This document shows, one piece after another, positions 9,544 to 17,127 of a DNA stretch of 64,000 bases (positions within the stretch are counted from its first letter, which is position 1; every line of letters starts with the position of its first letter). The translations under genes and the position numbers were made by a program. This stretch comes from Rhizobium sp. CIAT894 (GTDB taxonomy: Bacteria; Pseudomonadota; Alphaproteobacteria; Rhizobiales; Rhizobiaceae), in contig NZ_CP020947.1 of the NCBI RefSeq assembly GCF_000172795.2, positions 871,001 to 935,000 on the forward strand. The letters run 5' to 3'. The notes under the pieces are model-generated. The model ran no database searches. It was given only the letters and a program-made list of their open reading frames with translations, and was not told the origin of the DNA.

Positions 9544-10431
9544 TCAGATCACATAGACCGGATCGAACACACCTTTGACCTCGATGCCGAGTTCCAGCAG
9601 CGCGCCGGCACTGGGCTGCGCCGATCGGGCATCCTCGTCGAGCCCTTCCCAGGCTGTCGTCACCGCCAGCCGGTCGGCATTGACGCCGATGAAGGCCGGG
9701 CAGGAGGGCTGGACGGCGGGAACCTTGTAGCGCGAGATGCGCAGCCCATCGGGATTGTAACGATCGACGACGCCGGCGCCCCAGCGGGCATTCCAGATAT
9801 AGCCGTCGGCATCGACCACCGAGCCGTCGATGTCGCCGGGCTCGTTGGCGCTGTCGACCAGCACGATCGGCTCGCCAGCAGGCAGGCCGGTCTGCGGGTC
9901 GACCATGACGCGCATCAGCCGGTTGAGGCGCGAGTCGGTATAATAGCCGATCGTGCCGTCGGGCGAGAAGCAGATCGAATTCGGGATGCTGATGCCGTTG
10001 AAGATCTTGGTCACCTTGCCGCCGGCGACATGATAGATGGCGCCGGCCTGGTTTTCCGCGCGCTTGCTCATCGTGCCGATCCAGAGCGCACCGGAAGGAT
10101 GGGTGCGGCCGTCGTTCGAACGGTTTTCCGGCCGGTCGTTTTCGAGCGCGGCGTAAAAGGTGAGCTTGCCGCTCGCCACATCGCGGACGAAAAGCCCTTC
10201 TTCCGTCGCGATCAGCTGCCGCCCGGCGTCGATACGGGCAAGCACGCTCGCCATGGCAGGCAGCGGATGCACCTTTTTCGCGTTCGTCGAAAGATTGAGC
10301 TCGTGCAGTTCCTTGCCGAGGATGTTGAACCACCAGACGGTATTGCTGTCCGGATCATAGGTCGGGCCTTCGCCGAGAACGGAGTTGGTGTTGCAAAGGG
10401 TCTTGCCCTCGAACTCATAAATGTCGGTCAT
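9544..10431 (-). CDS. SMP-30/gluconolactonase family sugar lactonase
   Basis: A 295-residue six-bladed beta-propeller of the SMP-30/Gluconolactonase/LRE family. Metal-site residues fit the family: glutamate in VLGEGPTYD near residue 20, asparagine/aspartate in NDGRTHPSGALWIGTM near 105, asparagine in IPNSICFSPDG near 150 and aspartate in GDIDGSVVDADG near 200. These enzymes open sugar-1,5-lactones to aldonates. It begins 4 bases after the aldolase stop and ends the operon, where a lactonase between a sugar dehydrogenase and the aldonate steps makes metabolic sense. The ATG at 10431 is chosen over an upstream one that would lie inside the aldolase gene. Galactono- or arabinonolactone are candidate substrates by context only. 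Confidence 0.85.
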   Translation of the reverse strand: MTDIYEFEGKTLCNTNSVLGEGPTYDPDSNTVWWFNILGKELHELNLSTNAKKVHPLPAMASVLARIDAGRQLIATEEGLFVRDVASGKLTFYAALENDRPENRSNDGRTHPSGALWIGTMSKRAENQAGAIYHVAGGKVTKIFNGISIPNSICFSPDGTIGYYTDSRLNRLMRVMVDPQTGLPAGEPIVLVDSANEPGDIDGSVVDADGYIWNARWGAGVVDRYNPDGLRISRYKVPAVQPSCPAFIGVNADRLAVTTAWEGLDEDARSAQPSAGALLELGIEVKGVFDPVYVI

Positions 10432-10435
10432 ACGC

Positions 10436-11068
10436 TCACGCTCCAATGGCTGCATCATAGGCGTAAATGGTCGCCTTGGCGCGCTCGGCAACCTCCGACG
10501 CGGTCATTCCCGGCTTGTAGAGGCTGGTGCCGAGGCCGAAGGCGAAGATGCCGGCTTTGGTATAATCGCCGAAATTCTTGTCCGATACGCCGCCGACGGC
10601 GGCAATCGTCAACTCCGGCGGCAGGATGGCCCGGATCGCCGTGATGCCGGAAGGGCCGAGAACGCTCGCCGGAAAAAATTTAAGACCGGTGGCGCCGGCG
10701 CGCGCCGCCGCCAGCGCCTCGGTGGGCGTGAAGACGCCGGGCATCGTCACCATGCCGTATTGACGCGCCCGGATGATCACCTCGGGCTCGACATTCGGGG
10801 TGACGAGCAGCTTGCCGCCGGCCGCGTTCAGGCTGTCGACCGCCTCGACCGTCAGCACCGTGCCGGCGCCGATCAGCACCTCGGCCGGCGCCAACTTGGC
10901 GGCGATCTCGATGGATTTGAACGGTTCGGGCGAATTGAGCGGGATCTCGATCGCCGTCAGGCCATTGTCGATCAAGGCGCCGACGATGCTCTCGGTCTCG
11001 TCGGGCCGGATGCCGCGAAGGATGGCGATCAGCGGGCGCTTCATCTCGGGGAAGGGGATACGGTTCAT
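10436..11068 (-). CDS. dgoA: 2-dehydro-3-deoxy-6-phosphogalactonate aldolase
   Basis: A 210-residue class I aldolase of the KDPG/KDPGal family, which cleaves 2-dehydro-3-deoxy-6-phosphogalactonate to pyruvate and glyceraldehyde 3-phosphate. The catalytic glutamate lies in AIEIPLNSP near residue 38, the Schiff-base lysine in TGLKFFPAS near 126, and the phosphate-binding part in AVGGVSDKNF near 155. AIEIPLNSPEP, rather than the EVTLRT of Eda-type KDPG aldolases, favours the galactonate type. The ATG at 11068 follows the kinase stop by 13 bases; the frame extends further upstream but overlaps dgoK. Confidence 0.9.
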   Translation of the reverse strand: MNRIPFPEMKRPLIAILRGIRPDETESIVGALIDNGLTAIEIPLNSPEPFKSIEIAAKLAPAEVLIGAGTVLTVEAVDSLNAAGGKLLVTPNVEPEVIIRARQYGMVTMPGVFTPTEALAAARAGATGLKFFPASVLGPSGITAIRAILPPELTIAAVGGVSDKNFGDYTKAGIFAFGLGTSLYKPGMTASEVAERAKATIYAYDAAIGA

Positions 11069-11081
11069 CGTGTCGGCTTTC

Positions 11082-11996
11082 TCAGTTCGGCCAGATGGTT
11101 TCGGCGGCGGCCGAAAGCCCGCGGCGCACGGCGGCGTCCGCATCGATGGCGGTGAAGGGAAGGGAGAGGGTTCTGAAGGCCTGTTCGTAGAGCGCCTGCA
11201 GGCGCCCGGAAGCGACGAGGGTGATGTCTGAGTTGGCGGCATCCTGCAGCGCCCCGGCGATTTCGAGGCCGATCAGCGTGCCGGAAAGCCGGGCCTGCGC
11301 TGATGCGGCCGAGATCCCGTGCAGGAGCTGGCCCGAGCGGGCGGCAAACAGCAGGTTGGAGGCAAGCGCCGGCCGCGCGAAAGCCGCCGATACCGCCGCC
11401 TCGAAGGCCGCCGTGTCCGCCGGCTGTTCTGCCGCGCCGGCAACGGCATGCGACAGGATCGTGTGTTTGCTGATGACGTCGAAAAGCTCGCCGGTCATGA
11501 AGGTCGAAAAGCCGGTGACTTTGTTGTCGTTGACATGCACCCATTTCGAATGGGTGCCGGGCATGCAGATTGCCTGCGCCCCCGAACTTGCGGTGCCGAG
11601 CGCGCCGAGAAGCTGGGTTTCCTCGCCGCGCATGACGTCGGGGGTGGCGATGTCCCGCTGGGCAAGGCCCGGCAGGATGCGGATGTCGCGGCTTTCCCCC
11701 GGCACCGAGACAGCACCGGTGAGGATCGAGGCGAGTGGGGCCGGCACGTCGATATAACCGGCCTCGACCCAGCCCTGCCGCGCGCCGGCCATGCCGCAGA
11801 CGATCACCGGCAGGCTTTCCGGCGCCTCGACGGCGGCGAGGTGGCCGGCAAGCACTTGGGAAAAGCCGGTCTTTGCAGCGCTGGTCATGCCTTCGCCGCT
11901 GCGGCGTTCGGCAAGAATGCGGCCGTCTTTGCCGATAAGCCAGAGCCGGAAACTGCTGGTGCCCCAGTCCACCGCGACATAAGCGGGATTAGCCAT
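11082..11996 (-). CDS. dgoK: 2-dehydro-3-deoxygalactonokinase
   Basis: A 304-residue kinase of the DgoK family in the ASKHA fold, which phosphorylates 2-dehydro-3-deoxygalactonate at O6 with ATP to give the substrate of the next gene. The N-terminal phosphate-binding loop is AVDWGTSSFRLWL. Family blocks CGMAGARQGW (about 85), MRGEETQLLG (about 140), CMPGTHSKWV (about 160) and TLVASGRL (about 265) are present. The ATG at 11996 overlaps the upstream SDR stop by one base (TAATG), implying translational coupling. Confidence 0.92.
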   Translation of the reverse strand: MANPAYVAVDWGTSSFRLWLIGKDGRILAERRSGEGMTSAAKTGFSQVLAGHLAAVEAPESLPVIVCGMAGARQGWVEAGYIDVPAPLASILTGAVSVPGESRDIRILPGLAQRDIATPDVMRGEETQLLGALGTASSGAQAICMPGTHSKWVHVNDNKVTGFSTFMTGELFDVISKHTILSHAVAGAAEQPADTAAFEAAVSAAFARPALASNLLFAARSGQLLHGISAASAQARLSGTLIGLEIAGALQDAANSDITLVASGRLQALYEQAFRTLSLPFTAIDADAAVRRGLSAAAETIWPN

Positions 11997-12769
11997 TACA
12001 GAATGCCTCCATCGACAATCAGGGACTGGGCGGTCATTCCAGCCGCGCAGTCGGATGCAAGAAACAGGCAGGGACCGACGATCGCGTCGGGCGTGAGGGC
12101 GGTTTTCAGGCACTGGTCCTCGACCGAGCGTGCAATGCTCTCCTCGGTCAGCCACAGCTGCATCTGCCGTTCGGTGACGACCATGCCGGGCAGGATGCAG
12201 TTGACCCGGATGTTGTCCGGCCCGAGCTTGCCCGCCATGCTCTTCGTCAGCCCGACGACTGCAGCCTTGGCCGCCGCATAGGAGGGGAAACCGCCCATGT
12301 TGAGCTTGTAGGCGATCGACGACATATTGATGATCGCCCCGCCGCCGGCCGCCCGCATCGAGGGTGCTGCCGCCTGCGAGGCGAAGAACACATGCCGCAG
12401 GTTGACCGCCTGGTTGTTGTCCCAATAGGCCTCGGTCACCGCATCGAATTCGTGGCGGTCGTCCCAGGCGGCATTGTTGACCAGCACGCGGATCGGCCCG
12501 GAGCTCGCAACGACGGTATCGACCGTGCGCCGGATCGCCTCGATGTCGCGCAGGTCGGCATGGTGGAAGGAGACCGGATGCGCCGTCTCCCGCGACAGAT
12601 TTTCGGCAAGCGCGCGGCCGGCCGCCTCGGCGATATCGATGAAGGAGACCTTGGCGCCCTGGCGCGCGAAACCTTCGACGATCGCAGCGCCGATGCCCGA
12701 TCCGCCGCCGGTCACCAGCACGGTTCGATCTCTGAGCTCAGGAAATTGTGCTGCTGGCATTACGGTCAT
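11996..12769 (-). CDS. short-chain dehydrogenase/reductase, probable sugar 1-dehydrogenase
   Basis: A 257-residue classical SDR. TGGGSGIG near residue 20 binds the dinucleotide; NNAAW near 92 and the catalytic set S (NMSSIAY), Y and K (SYAAAK) near 145-165 are intact; the tail SLIVDGGIL is typical. Aspartate in SFIDIAE after the second strand suggests NAD preference. It is first in the operon with dgoK, dgoA and a lactonase, so oxidation of a free sugar such as galactose to its lactone is the likely job. Substrate is inference. Translation may begin at 12769 or at the second methionine (12760). A candidate operator lies just upstream. Confidence 0.8.
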   Translation of the reverse strand: MTVMPAAQFPELRDRTVLVTGGGSGIGAAIVEGFARQGAKVSFIDIAEAAGRALAENLSRETAHPVSFHHADLRDIEAIRRTVDTVVASSGPIRVLVNNAAWDDRHEFDAVTEAYWDNNQAVNLRHVFFASQAAAPSMRAAGGGAIINMSSIAYKLNMGGFPSYAAAKAAVVGLTKSMAGKLGPDNIRVNCILPGMVVTERQMQLWLTEESIARSVEDQCLKTALTPDAIVGPCLFLASDCAAGMTAQSLIVDGGIL

Positions 12770-12781
12770 CGTGACCTCGCT

Positions 12782-12818
12782 ATTCCATTATTTGGAACTC
12801 AATTTGACTATATGGAAT
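12782..12818. promoter_or_regulatory. candidate IclR operator between the SDR operon and its regulator
   Basis: ATTCCAT (12782-12788) and ATGGAAT (12812-12818) form a perfect inverted repeat with a 23-base spacer. Nested in it, TTCCATTATTTGGAA (12783-12797) is a TTCCA-N5-TGGAA palindrome. The site is AT-rich against GC-rich flanks and lies between the divergent starts at 12769 and 12860, where an IclR-type autoregulated repressor would bind. Arms with TGGAAT resemble sites of KdgR-like IclR proteins. Confidence 0.6.
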
Positions 12819-12859
12819 TATCCGATTATGCTGGCCTTTCTGTCAAGGTGGATGGCGCG

Positions 12860-13657
12860 ATGAATTCAAACGGCGACGGCATGGCGCAGGCACGCGAGAC
12901 CGGCACGCTCGGCAAACTCATGGTTCTGCTCGACCTCGTCACCCACGCGGATGGCCCGCTGCGTTTCACCGATATCCTGGCCCTTGCCGGCCAGCCGCGT
13001 GGCACATTGCACCGCCAGCTGAGCCACTTGGTGGAGGAGGGGCTGCTCGAGCTGGACGGCGACGGCCGTTATGCGCCGGGCCTGCGCCTGCTCGATTTTG
13101 CCGCGCGCAGCTGGGCGCGCAACGAATTTCGCCTGATTGCCGAACCGCACCTTGCCGATCTGCAGCAGGCGACCGGCGAGACGGTGCATCTCGGCGTTCT
13201 CAGGGGCCAGTCGATCATCTATCTCGACAAGGTCGACGGTCGTCAGCCGGTGCGCATGTATTCGCAGATCGGCAATGCCTCGCCCTGCTACTGTACCGGC
13301 GTCGGCAAGGCCGCCCTTTCGCTGCTTCCGGCCGATCGCCTTGCCGATCTCCTCGCCGGTCTGAGTTTCACCCGCTTTACCGCCTCGACCCATGTCTCGG
13401 CCGATACGCTGCTTGCCGAAATCCGCGAAATCGCCGTTGAGGGCTATGCCTTTGACCGCGAGGAGCACGAGGCCGGTATCCGCTGTGTGGCCGCGCCCGT
13501 CTGGTCGGAGGATCGGACTTTCATCGGCGGCATTTCGATCACCGGCCCGGCCTATCGCCTGTCGATGGAACTTCTGCGCCAATGGGCCGTTCCGGTTCAG
13601 CGGGCAGCTTTGCAGATCATGGAAGGCATGCGCATCCGCCTCGGCCCGCGCCGCTGA
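12860..13657 (+). CDS. IclR family transcriptional regulator
   Basis: A 265-residue regulator with an N-terminal winged helix (about 15-75; LRFTDILALAGQPRGTLHRQLSHLVEEGLL) and a C-terminal ligand-binding domain (about 85-260) with IclR features such as GETVHLGVLRGQSIIYLDKV, YCTGVGKAALS, YAFDREEHEAGIRCVAAPV and GGISITGPAYRL. The frame is open upstream, but ATG 12860 has AAGGTGG at a suitable distance; ATG 12812 would overlap the operator. It is divergent from the dgo-type operon and is its likely regulator, with an aldonate or KDGal-like effector. Effector and sign of control are inferred. Confidence 0.88.
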   Translation: MNSNGDGMAQARETGTLGKLMVLLDLVTHADGPLRFTDILALAGQPRGTLHRQLSHLVEEGLLELDGDGRYAPGLRLLDFAARSWARNEFRLIAEPHLADLQQATGETVHLGVLRGQSIIYLDKVDGRQPVRMYSQIGNASPCYCTGVGKAALSLLPADRLADLLAGLSFTRFTASTHVSADTLLAEIREIAVEGYAFDREEHEAGIRCVAAPVWSEDRTFIGGISITGPAYRLSMELLRQWAVPVQRAALQIMEGMRIRLGPRR

Positions 13658-13889
13658 TGGAAAATTGGCTATCCGCCCCCTTGCCGAACGCGATTCGGAG
13701 AGCATGCTTATGATGAGGGCGATATTGAGATTTGCCGGCGAATCACGACAACTGTAAATAGTCCTCGAAATCGACAACCACTCACCGGCCGAACGCTGCA
13801 CGCCGAGGCCGGCTCCATTTGATCCGATCAGCGATCGTCATTCCCCGATGCAATCGAACCGGCCGCTGTGCTGAAGATGAAGAAATGTG

Positions 13890-14624
13890 ATGGCACCCTT
13901 GTCGCAAACATCCCCGGAAGAAGATGATTATCTCAAGGAGATAGCGGGTCTGAAGACCCAGTTCGATATTTTCCGTTTCCTGAAACGCGTGACGGAAGCC
14001 TATCGCAGCCGTGCCTTCATGGTTCTCAATCTGCCGCCGATCACCTCCCTGGATATCCAGGGCAGCACCGTCATCACCAGCTGGCCGGCCGAGCTTCTGG
14101 CACTTTACGACCAGGAAGGACTGCTGGTGAACAGCCCGGTTCTCCGGCGGCTCAGAACATCGGCGCGGCCCTTCTCCTACGACATGTCGCGCGACAACTG
14201 GTCGCGGGACGACGGCAAGTCGGTCCTCGTCACCGCGCTGTTCGAGCGTTTCAGGATGATGCGCGGCGCCTATTTTCCGACGCATGAACCATCCGGCCTG
14301 CGCGGCGCCGTGTCTTTCTCCGGCGACCGCGAAACCTTCAGCCCGGCGGAGATGCGTGAACTCTGCTACATCGCCGTCCATGTCTATGACAGGCTCGCCG
14401 AGATCCGCAACCTCGATGCGCGCATTACCGACACACTGACCGATCGCGAGATCGATTGCCTCAACTGGACGGCGGCCGGCAAGACCAGCGCGGAAATCGC
14501 TGAAATACTCACTCTCTCCGAGCACACGGTCAATCATTACCTGAACCGCGCCACCAAGAAGCTCGATACGGTCAACCGCACCCAGGCGGTCGCCAAGGCG
14601 CTGCGGATCGGCCTGATCAAATAA
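13890..14624 (+). CDS. LuxR family regulator with autoinducer-binding-like domain
   Basis: A 244-residue protein with an N-terminal autoinducer-binding-like domain (about 20-165) and a C-terminal LuxR helix-turn-helix (about 180-242; LTDREIDCLNWTAAGKTSAEIA...LSEHTVNHYLNRATKKL). By hand alignment with TraR/LuxR, the tyrosine of the AHL pocket is kept (ALYDQEG), but the position of the invariant aspartate is serine (VNSPVL) and a pocket tryptophan is leucine, so the ligand may not be a standard acyl-homoserine lactone. No luxI-type synthase is nearby, making it a LuxR solo. A GTG directly precedes the ATG; the ATG is chosen. Confidence 0.85.
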   Translation: MAPLSQTSPEEDDYLKEIAGLKTQFDIFRFLKRVTEAYRSRAFMVLNLPPITSLDIQGSTVITSWPAELLALYDQEGLLVNSPVLRRLRTSARPFSYDMSRDNWSRDDGKSVLVTALFERFRMMRGAYFPTHEPSGLRGAVSFSGDRETFSPAEMRELCYIAVHVYDRLAEIRNLDARITDTLTDREIDCLNWTAAGKTSAEIAEILTLSEHTVNHYLNRATKKLDTVNRTQAVAKALRIGLIK

Positions 14625-15265
14625 GGTGCAGAAAGCCGCGGCGGGCTTTCGCCGGGCGCCCAGCGCTTGGGCAGATCCTTGCCGTTGGGGTCGTTCTGAG
14701 GCCGCCATTGCAGAATTTCCGTCGATTTTCGGTCTGGCACGCTTTCTGCATCTCTTTTCACAGAGGCCCAGAGGGGACTTGACCAGCGCCAGGAAATGGC
14801 GCGGCCGGCACACCGCCGTCCGACGCCGAAGCCGCTTTATTGCAGGCCTTCGGCGTCGGCGGCAGTTGTTGCGTTTTGGCACCGCTTGGTTCGCAGCTGC
14901 CGGCGGTTTGGCCTTTCCCCGTCATTTTTCGCTGGCCTTTTTGTCGGCTTGCTCTAGTTCGCCCGCATTGCGCCGGTTCTCGGGGAGACCGTTGCGGCCA
15001 TCAGGGCGAAAGCCCGGCGGACTTGATGGCCGCAACGGATTGCCGATCCTCGCCGCCGCTTTCTGCAAGCCGGCAAATCGATTTTCACGACGATGATTTC
15101 GTTTGGCGAAGGCGTCCGCCTCCACTATCTCTACTGCATGATTTCAGCCTTGATCGGAATCGATCGGGTTAAAATCATGCGGGCAATTGAAAGTGCTACC
15201 GCGTCCTTTGCGCCTCTTGAAGGACGCGCGGCGCCGTAGTCTGCGACAGATGCAGTGAGGGTGGA
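14625..15265. other. 640-bp gene-free, strongly structured stretch upstream of mrp
   Basis: No convincing gene is seen; short frames here match no family I know. Instead there are several inverted repeats: GAAAGCC/GGCTTTC at 14631-14650; CCGACGCCGAAG (14820-14831) with CTTCGGCGTCGG (14848-14859); CCGTTGCGGCCATCA (14989-15003) with TGATGGCCGCAACGG (15024-15038), whose loop holds a second hairpin GGGC-GAAA-GCCC (15004-15015); a GCATGATTT/AAAATCATGC repeat (15136-15180); and CGCGTCCTT/AAGGACGCG (15200-15228) in the presumed mrp leader. A structured small RNA is possible but not shown. Confidence 0.5.
15136..15180. repeat. palindromic repeat, family G
   Basis: The outer arms GCATGATTT and AAAATCATGC enclose an inner region with GATCGGAATCGATCGG. 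Size and outer arms match the other intergenic palindromes of the window (compare GCATGATG at 30030), but the core differs. It lies 86 bases before mrp. Confidence 0.5.
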
Positions 15266-16465
15266 ATGACCGACGTCACCAAGGAACAGGTTCTCGAAAC
15301 GCTGAAAACCGTGCGCGGACCAGATCTCGAGCACGATATCGTCGAGCTCGGCATGGTTTCCGACGTCTTCATCTCCGACGGCAAGGTTTATTTTTCCATC
15401 ACCGTTCCGGCCGATCGCGCCAAGGAGCTGGAGCCGATGCGGCTTGCCGCCGAGCGCGTCGTCAAGGCGATGCCAGGCGTCAAGGGCGCGCTCGTCGCAC
15501 TGACCGCAGACAAGAAGGCGGCCGCCGCTGCTCCCGCTGCCCGTCCGGTGCCGAACCCGCCGCACGGCCATGCCGGCCACGATCACGCCGATCATGATCA
15601 CAGGGGTCATGATCACGGGTCGCATGCACACGCGCCGCAGCAACAGCCGCCGCGGACAGGCAGGATCGGCGTTCCCGGTATCGGCGCCATCATCGCCGTC
15701 GCCTCGGGCAAGGGTGGGGTCGGCAAGTCGACCACCGCCGTCAACCTGGCGCTCGGGCTGCTCGCCAACGGCCTTCGCGTCGGCATTCTCGACGCCGATA
15801 TCTACGGCCCCTCGATGCCGCGGCTGTTGAAAATATCCGGCCGTCCGACGCAGATCGACGGCCGCATCATCAATCCGATGGAGAATTACGGCCTCAAGGT
15901 CATGTCGATGGGCTTCCTCGTCGACGAGGAGACGGCGATGATCTGGCGCGGGCCGATGGTCCAGTCGGCCCTGCTACAGATGCTGCGCGAAGTCGCCTGG
16001 GGTGAACTCGACGTGCTCGTCGTCGACATGCCGCCCGGCACCGGCGACGCGCAGCTGACCATGGCCCAGCAGGTGCCGCTTGCCGGTGCCGTCATCGTCT
16101 CGACGCCGCAGGACCTCGCGCTGATCGATGCCCGTAAGGGCCTCAACATGTTCCGCAAGGTCGAAGTGCCGGTGCTCGGCATCGTCGAGAATATGAGCTA
16201 TTTCATCGCGCCGGATACCGGCACTCGCTACGACATCTTCGGTCATGGCGGCGCCCGCAAGGAGGCCGAGCGCATCGGCGTGCCCTTCCTCGGCGAAGTG
16301 CCGCTGACGATGAATATCCGCGAAACCTCCGATGCCGGCACGCCCCTCGTCGCCTCCGAGCCGAACGGCGTCGTCGCCGGCATCTATCGCGGCATTGCCG
16401 CCAAGGTCTGGGAGCAGATCGGTGGCCAGCCGCAGCGCGCTGCCCCGGCGATCGTCTTCGAATAA
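15266..16465 (+). CDS. mrp: Mrp/NBP35-type P-loop ATPase (iron-sulfur carrier family)
   Basis: A 399-residue Mrp (ApbC) homologue. It has an N-terminal MIP18-type domain (about 1-80), a linker with ten histidines in 24 residues (about 100-123), and a MinD-like ATPase domain from about 133. The deviant Walker A is ASGKGGVGKST, switch I is DADIYGPSMPRLL and Walker B is VDMPPGTGDAQLT. Family members usually carry a CxxC pair for a bridging 4Fe-4S cluster after ENMS; here that stretch is ENMSYFIAPDTG and the whole protein has no cysteine. Cluster transfer through its own cysteines is thus impossible; the histidine linker might bind metal (inference). The TAA stop overlaps the first repeat unit by one base. 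Confidence 0.9.
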   Translation: MTDVTKEQVLETLKTVRGPDLEHDIVELGMVSDVFISDGKVYFSITVPADRAKELEPMRLAAERVVKAMPGVKGALVALTADKKAAAAAPAARPVPNPPHGHAGHDHADHDHRGHDHGSHAHAPQQQPPRTGRIGVPGIGAIIAVASGKGGVGKSTTAVNLALGLLANGLRVGILDADIYGPSMPRLLKISGRPTQIDGRIINPMENYGLKVMSMGFLVDEETAMIWRGPMVQSALLQMLREVAWGELDVLVVDMPPGTGDAQLTMAQQVPLAGAVIVSTPQDLALIDARKGLNMFRKVEVPVLGIVENMSYFIAPDTGTRYDIFGHGGARKEAERIGVPFLGEVPLTMNIRETSDAGTPLVASEPNGVVAGIYRGIAAKVWEQIGGQPQRAAPAIVFE

Positions 16466-16735
16466 TGCATGTCGCCTGGAAGTGTGCAGCGGTTCCAGGA
16501 TAACGACATGCATCGAAGAAAGAATGCATGTCGCCTGGAAGTGTGCAGCGGTTCCAGGATAACGACATGCATCGAAGAAAGAATGCATGTCGCCTGGAAG
16601 TGTGCAGCGGTTCCAGGATAACGACATGCATCGAAGAAAGAATGCATGTCGCCTGGAGAAGAAAGAATGCATGTCGCCTGGAAGTGTGCAGCGGTTCCAG
16701 GATAACGACATGCATCTAAGAAAGAGCCCATGCCG
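16465..16735. repeat. tandem array of family A palindromes, 59-bp period
   Basis: Units begin at 16465, 16524, 16583, 16642 and 16667. The fourth is cut short after about 25 bases (GCATGTCGCCTGGAG then AAGAAAGA), and a decayed sixth may follow near 16730. Each full unit is a 49-bp palindrome from ATGCATGTCGCCTGGAA to TTCCAGGATAACGACATGCA around GTGTGCAGCGG, plus a 10-base spacer such as CGAAGAAAGA. The array begins on the last base of the mrp stop. The same 59-bp period occurs at 52747 and 63103. Confidence 0.95.
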
Positions 16736-17127
16736 CCCGGAAGTCGCGGTTCGGGCGATACGCATGAAACGTGCCAGCCTGCGAATCACCGCGGCGGATA
16801 CCCCAAATTGTGGGGGAAACGTGGTGAAAAGCCGCGCTTCACGGAAGATGTCTTGATTATTTCACGGCTTTGCTTCATATGCCGCGGCGCCATGATGGCA
16901 TTTGCTGCAGTTGCTCAATGACGGTCGTCTTCGTGTGGAAGATTTCGGCTCGCCTGCAAGTTCGGAGTTGTCTTGTCGATCGAAGGATTGGTCGCTGCGA
17001 TGCGGTGGAGCACGATGCGCATGCCGGCCTTTGAGGTTGGATGCGGCCGGAGTTGTATGAACTTTTTTGATCCGCTTCGGTTTGGACTTGGAACGAGCGA
17101 CCCTCGCGGCGCCGCGCTGGCGGCCGC
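16736..17127. other. 390-bp gap before corA with a CCCCA-N5-TGGGG palindrome
   Basis: No convincing gene is seen. At 16801-16815 CCCCAAATTGTGGGG has the same arms and spacing as the palindrome at 5294-5308. The rest is less GC-rich than coding sequence (for example GATTATTTCACGGC near 16854) and probably holds the corA promoter. A helix-turn-helix or leader peptide gene was looked for and not found. Confidence 0.45.

Noticed and set aside
12392..12859. Upstream extension of the IclR gene by 156 codons
   Set aside because: It overlaps the divergent SDR gene and operator; the IclR fold begins after ATG 12860, which has a good ribosome site.
14626..15096. A 156-codon frame between the LuxR gene and mrp
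   Set aside because: Arg/Pro-rich composition, no ribosome site and no recognisable domain; it runs across several perfect hairpins.
16465..16735. Tandem repeats considered as a CRISPR array
   Set aside because: Units are long palindromes with near-identical 10-base spacers, not unique spacers of about 30-35 bases, and no cas gene is present.
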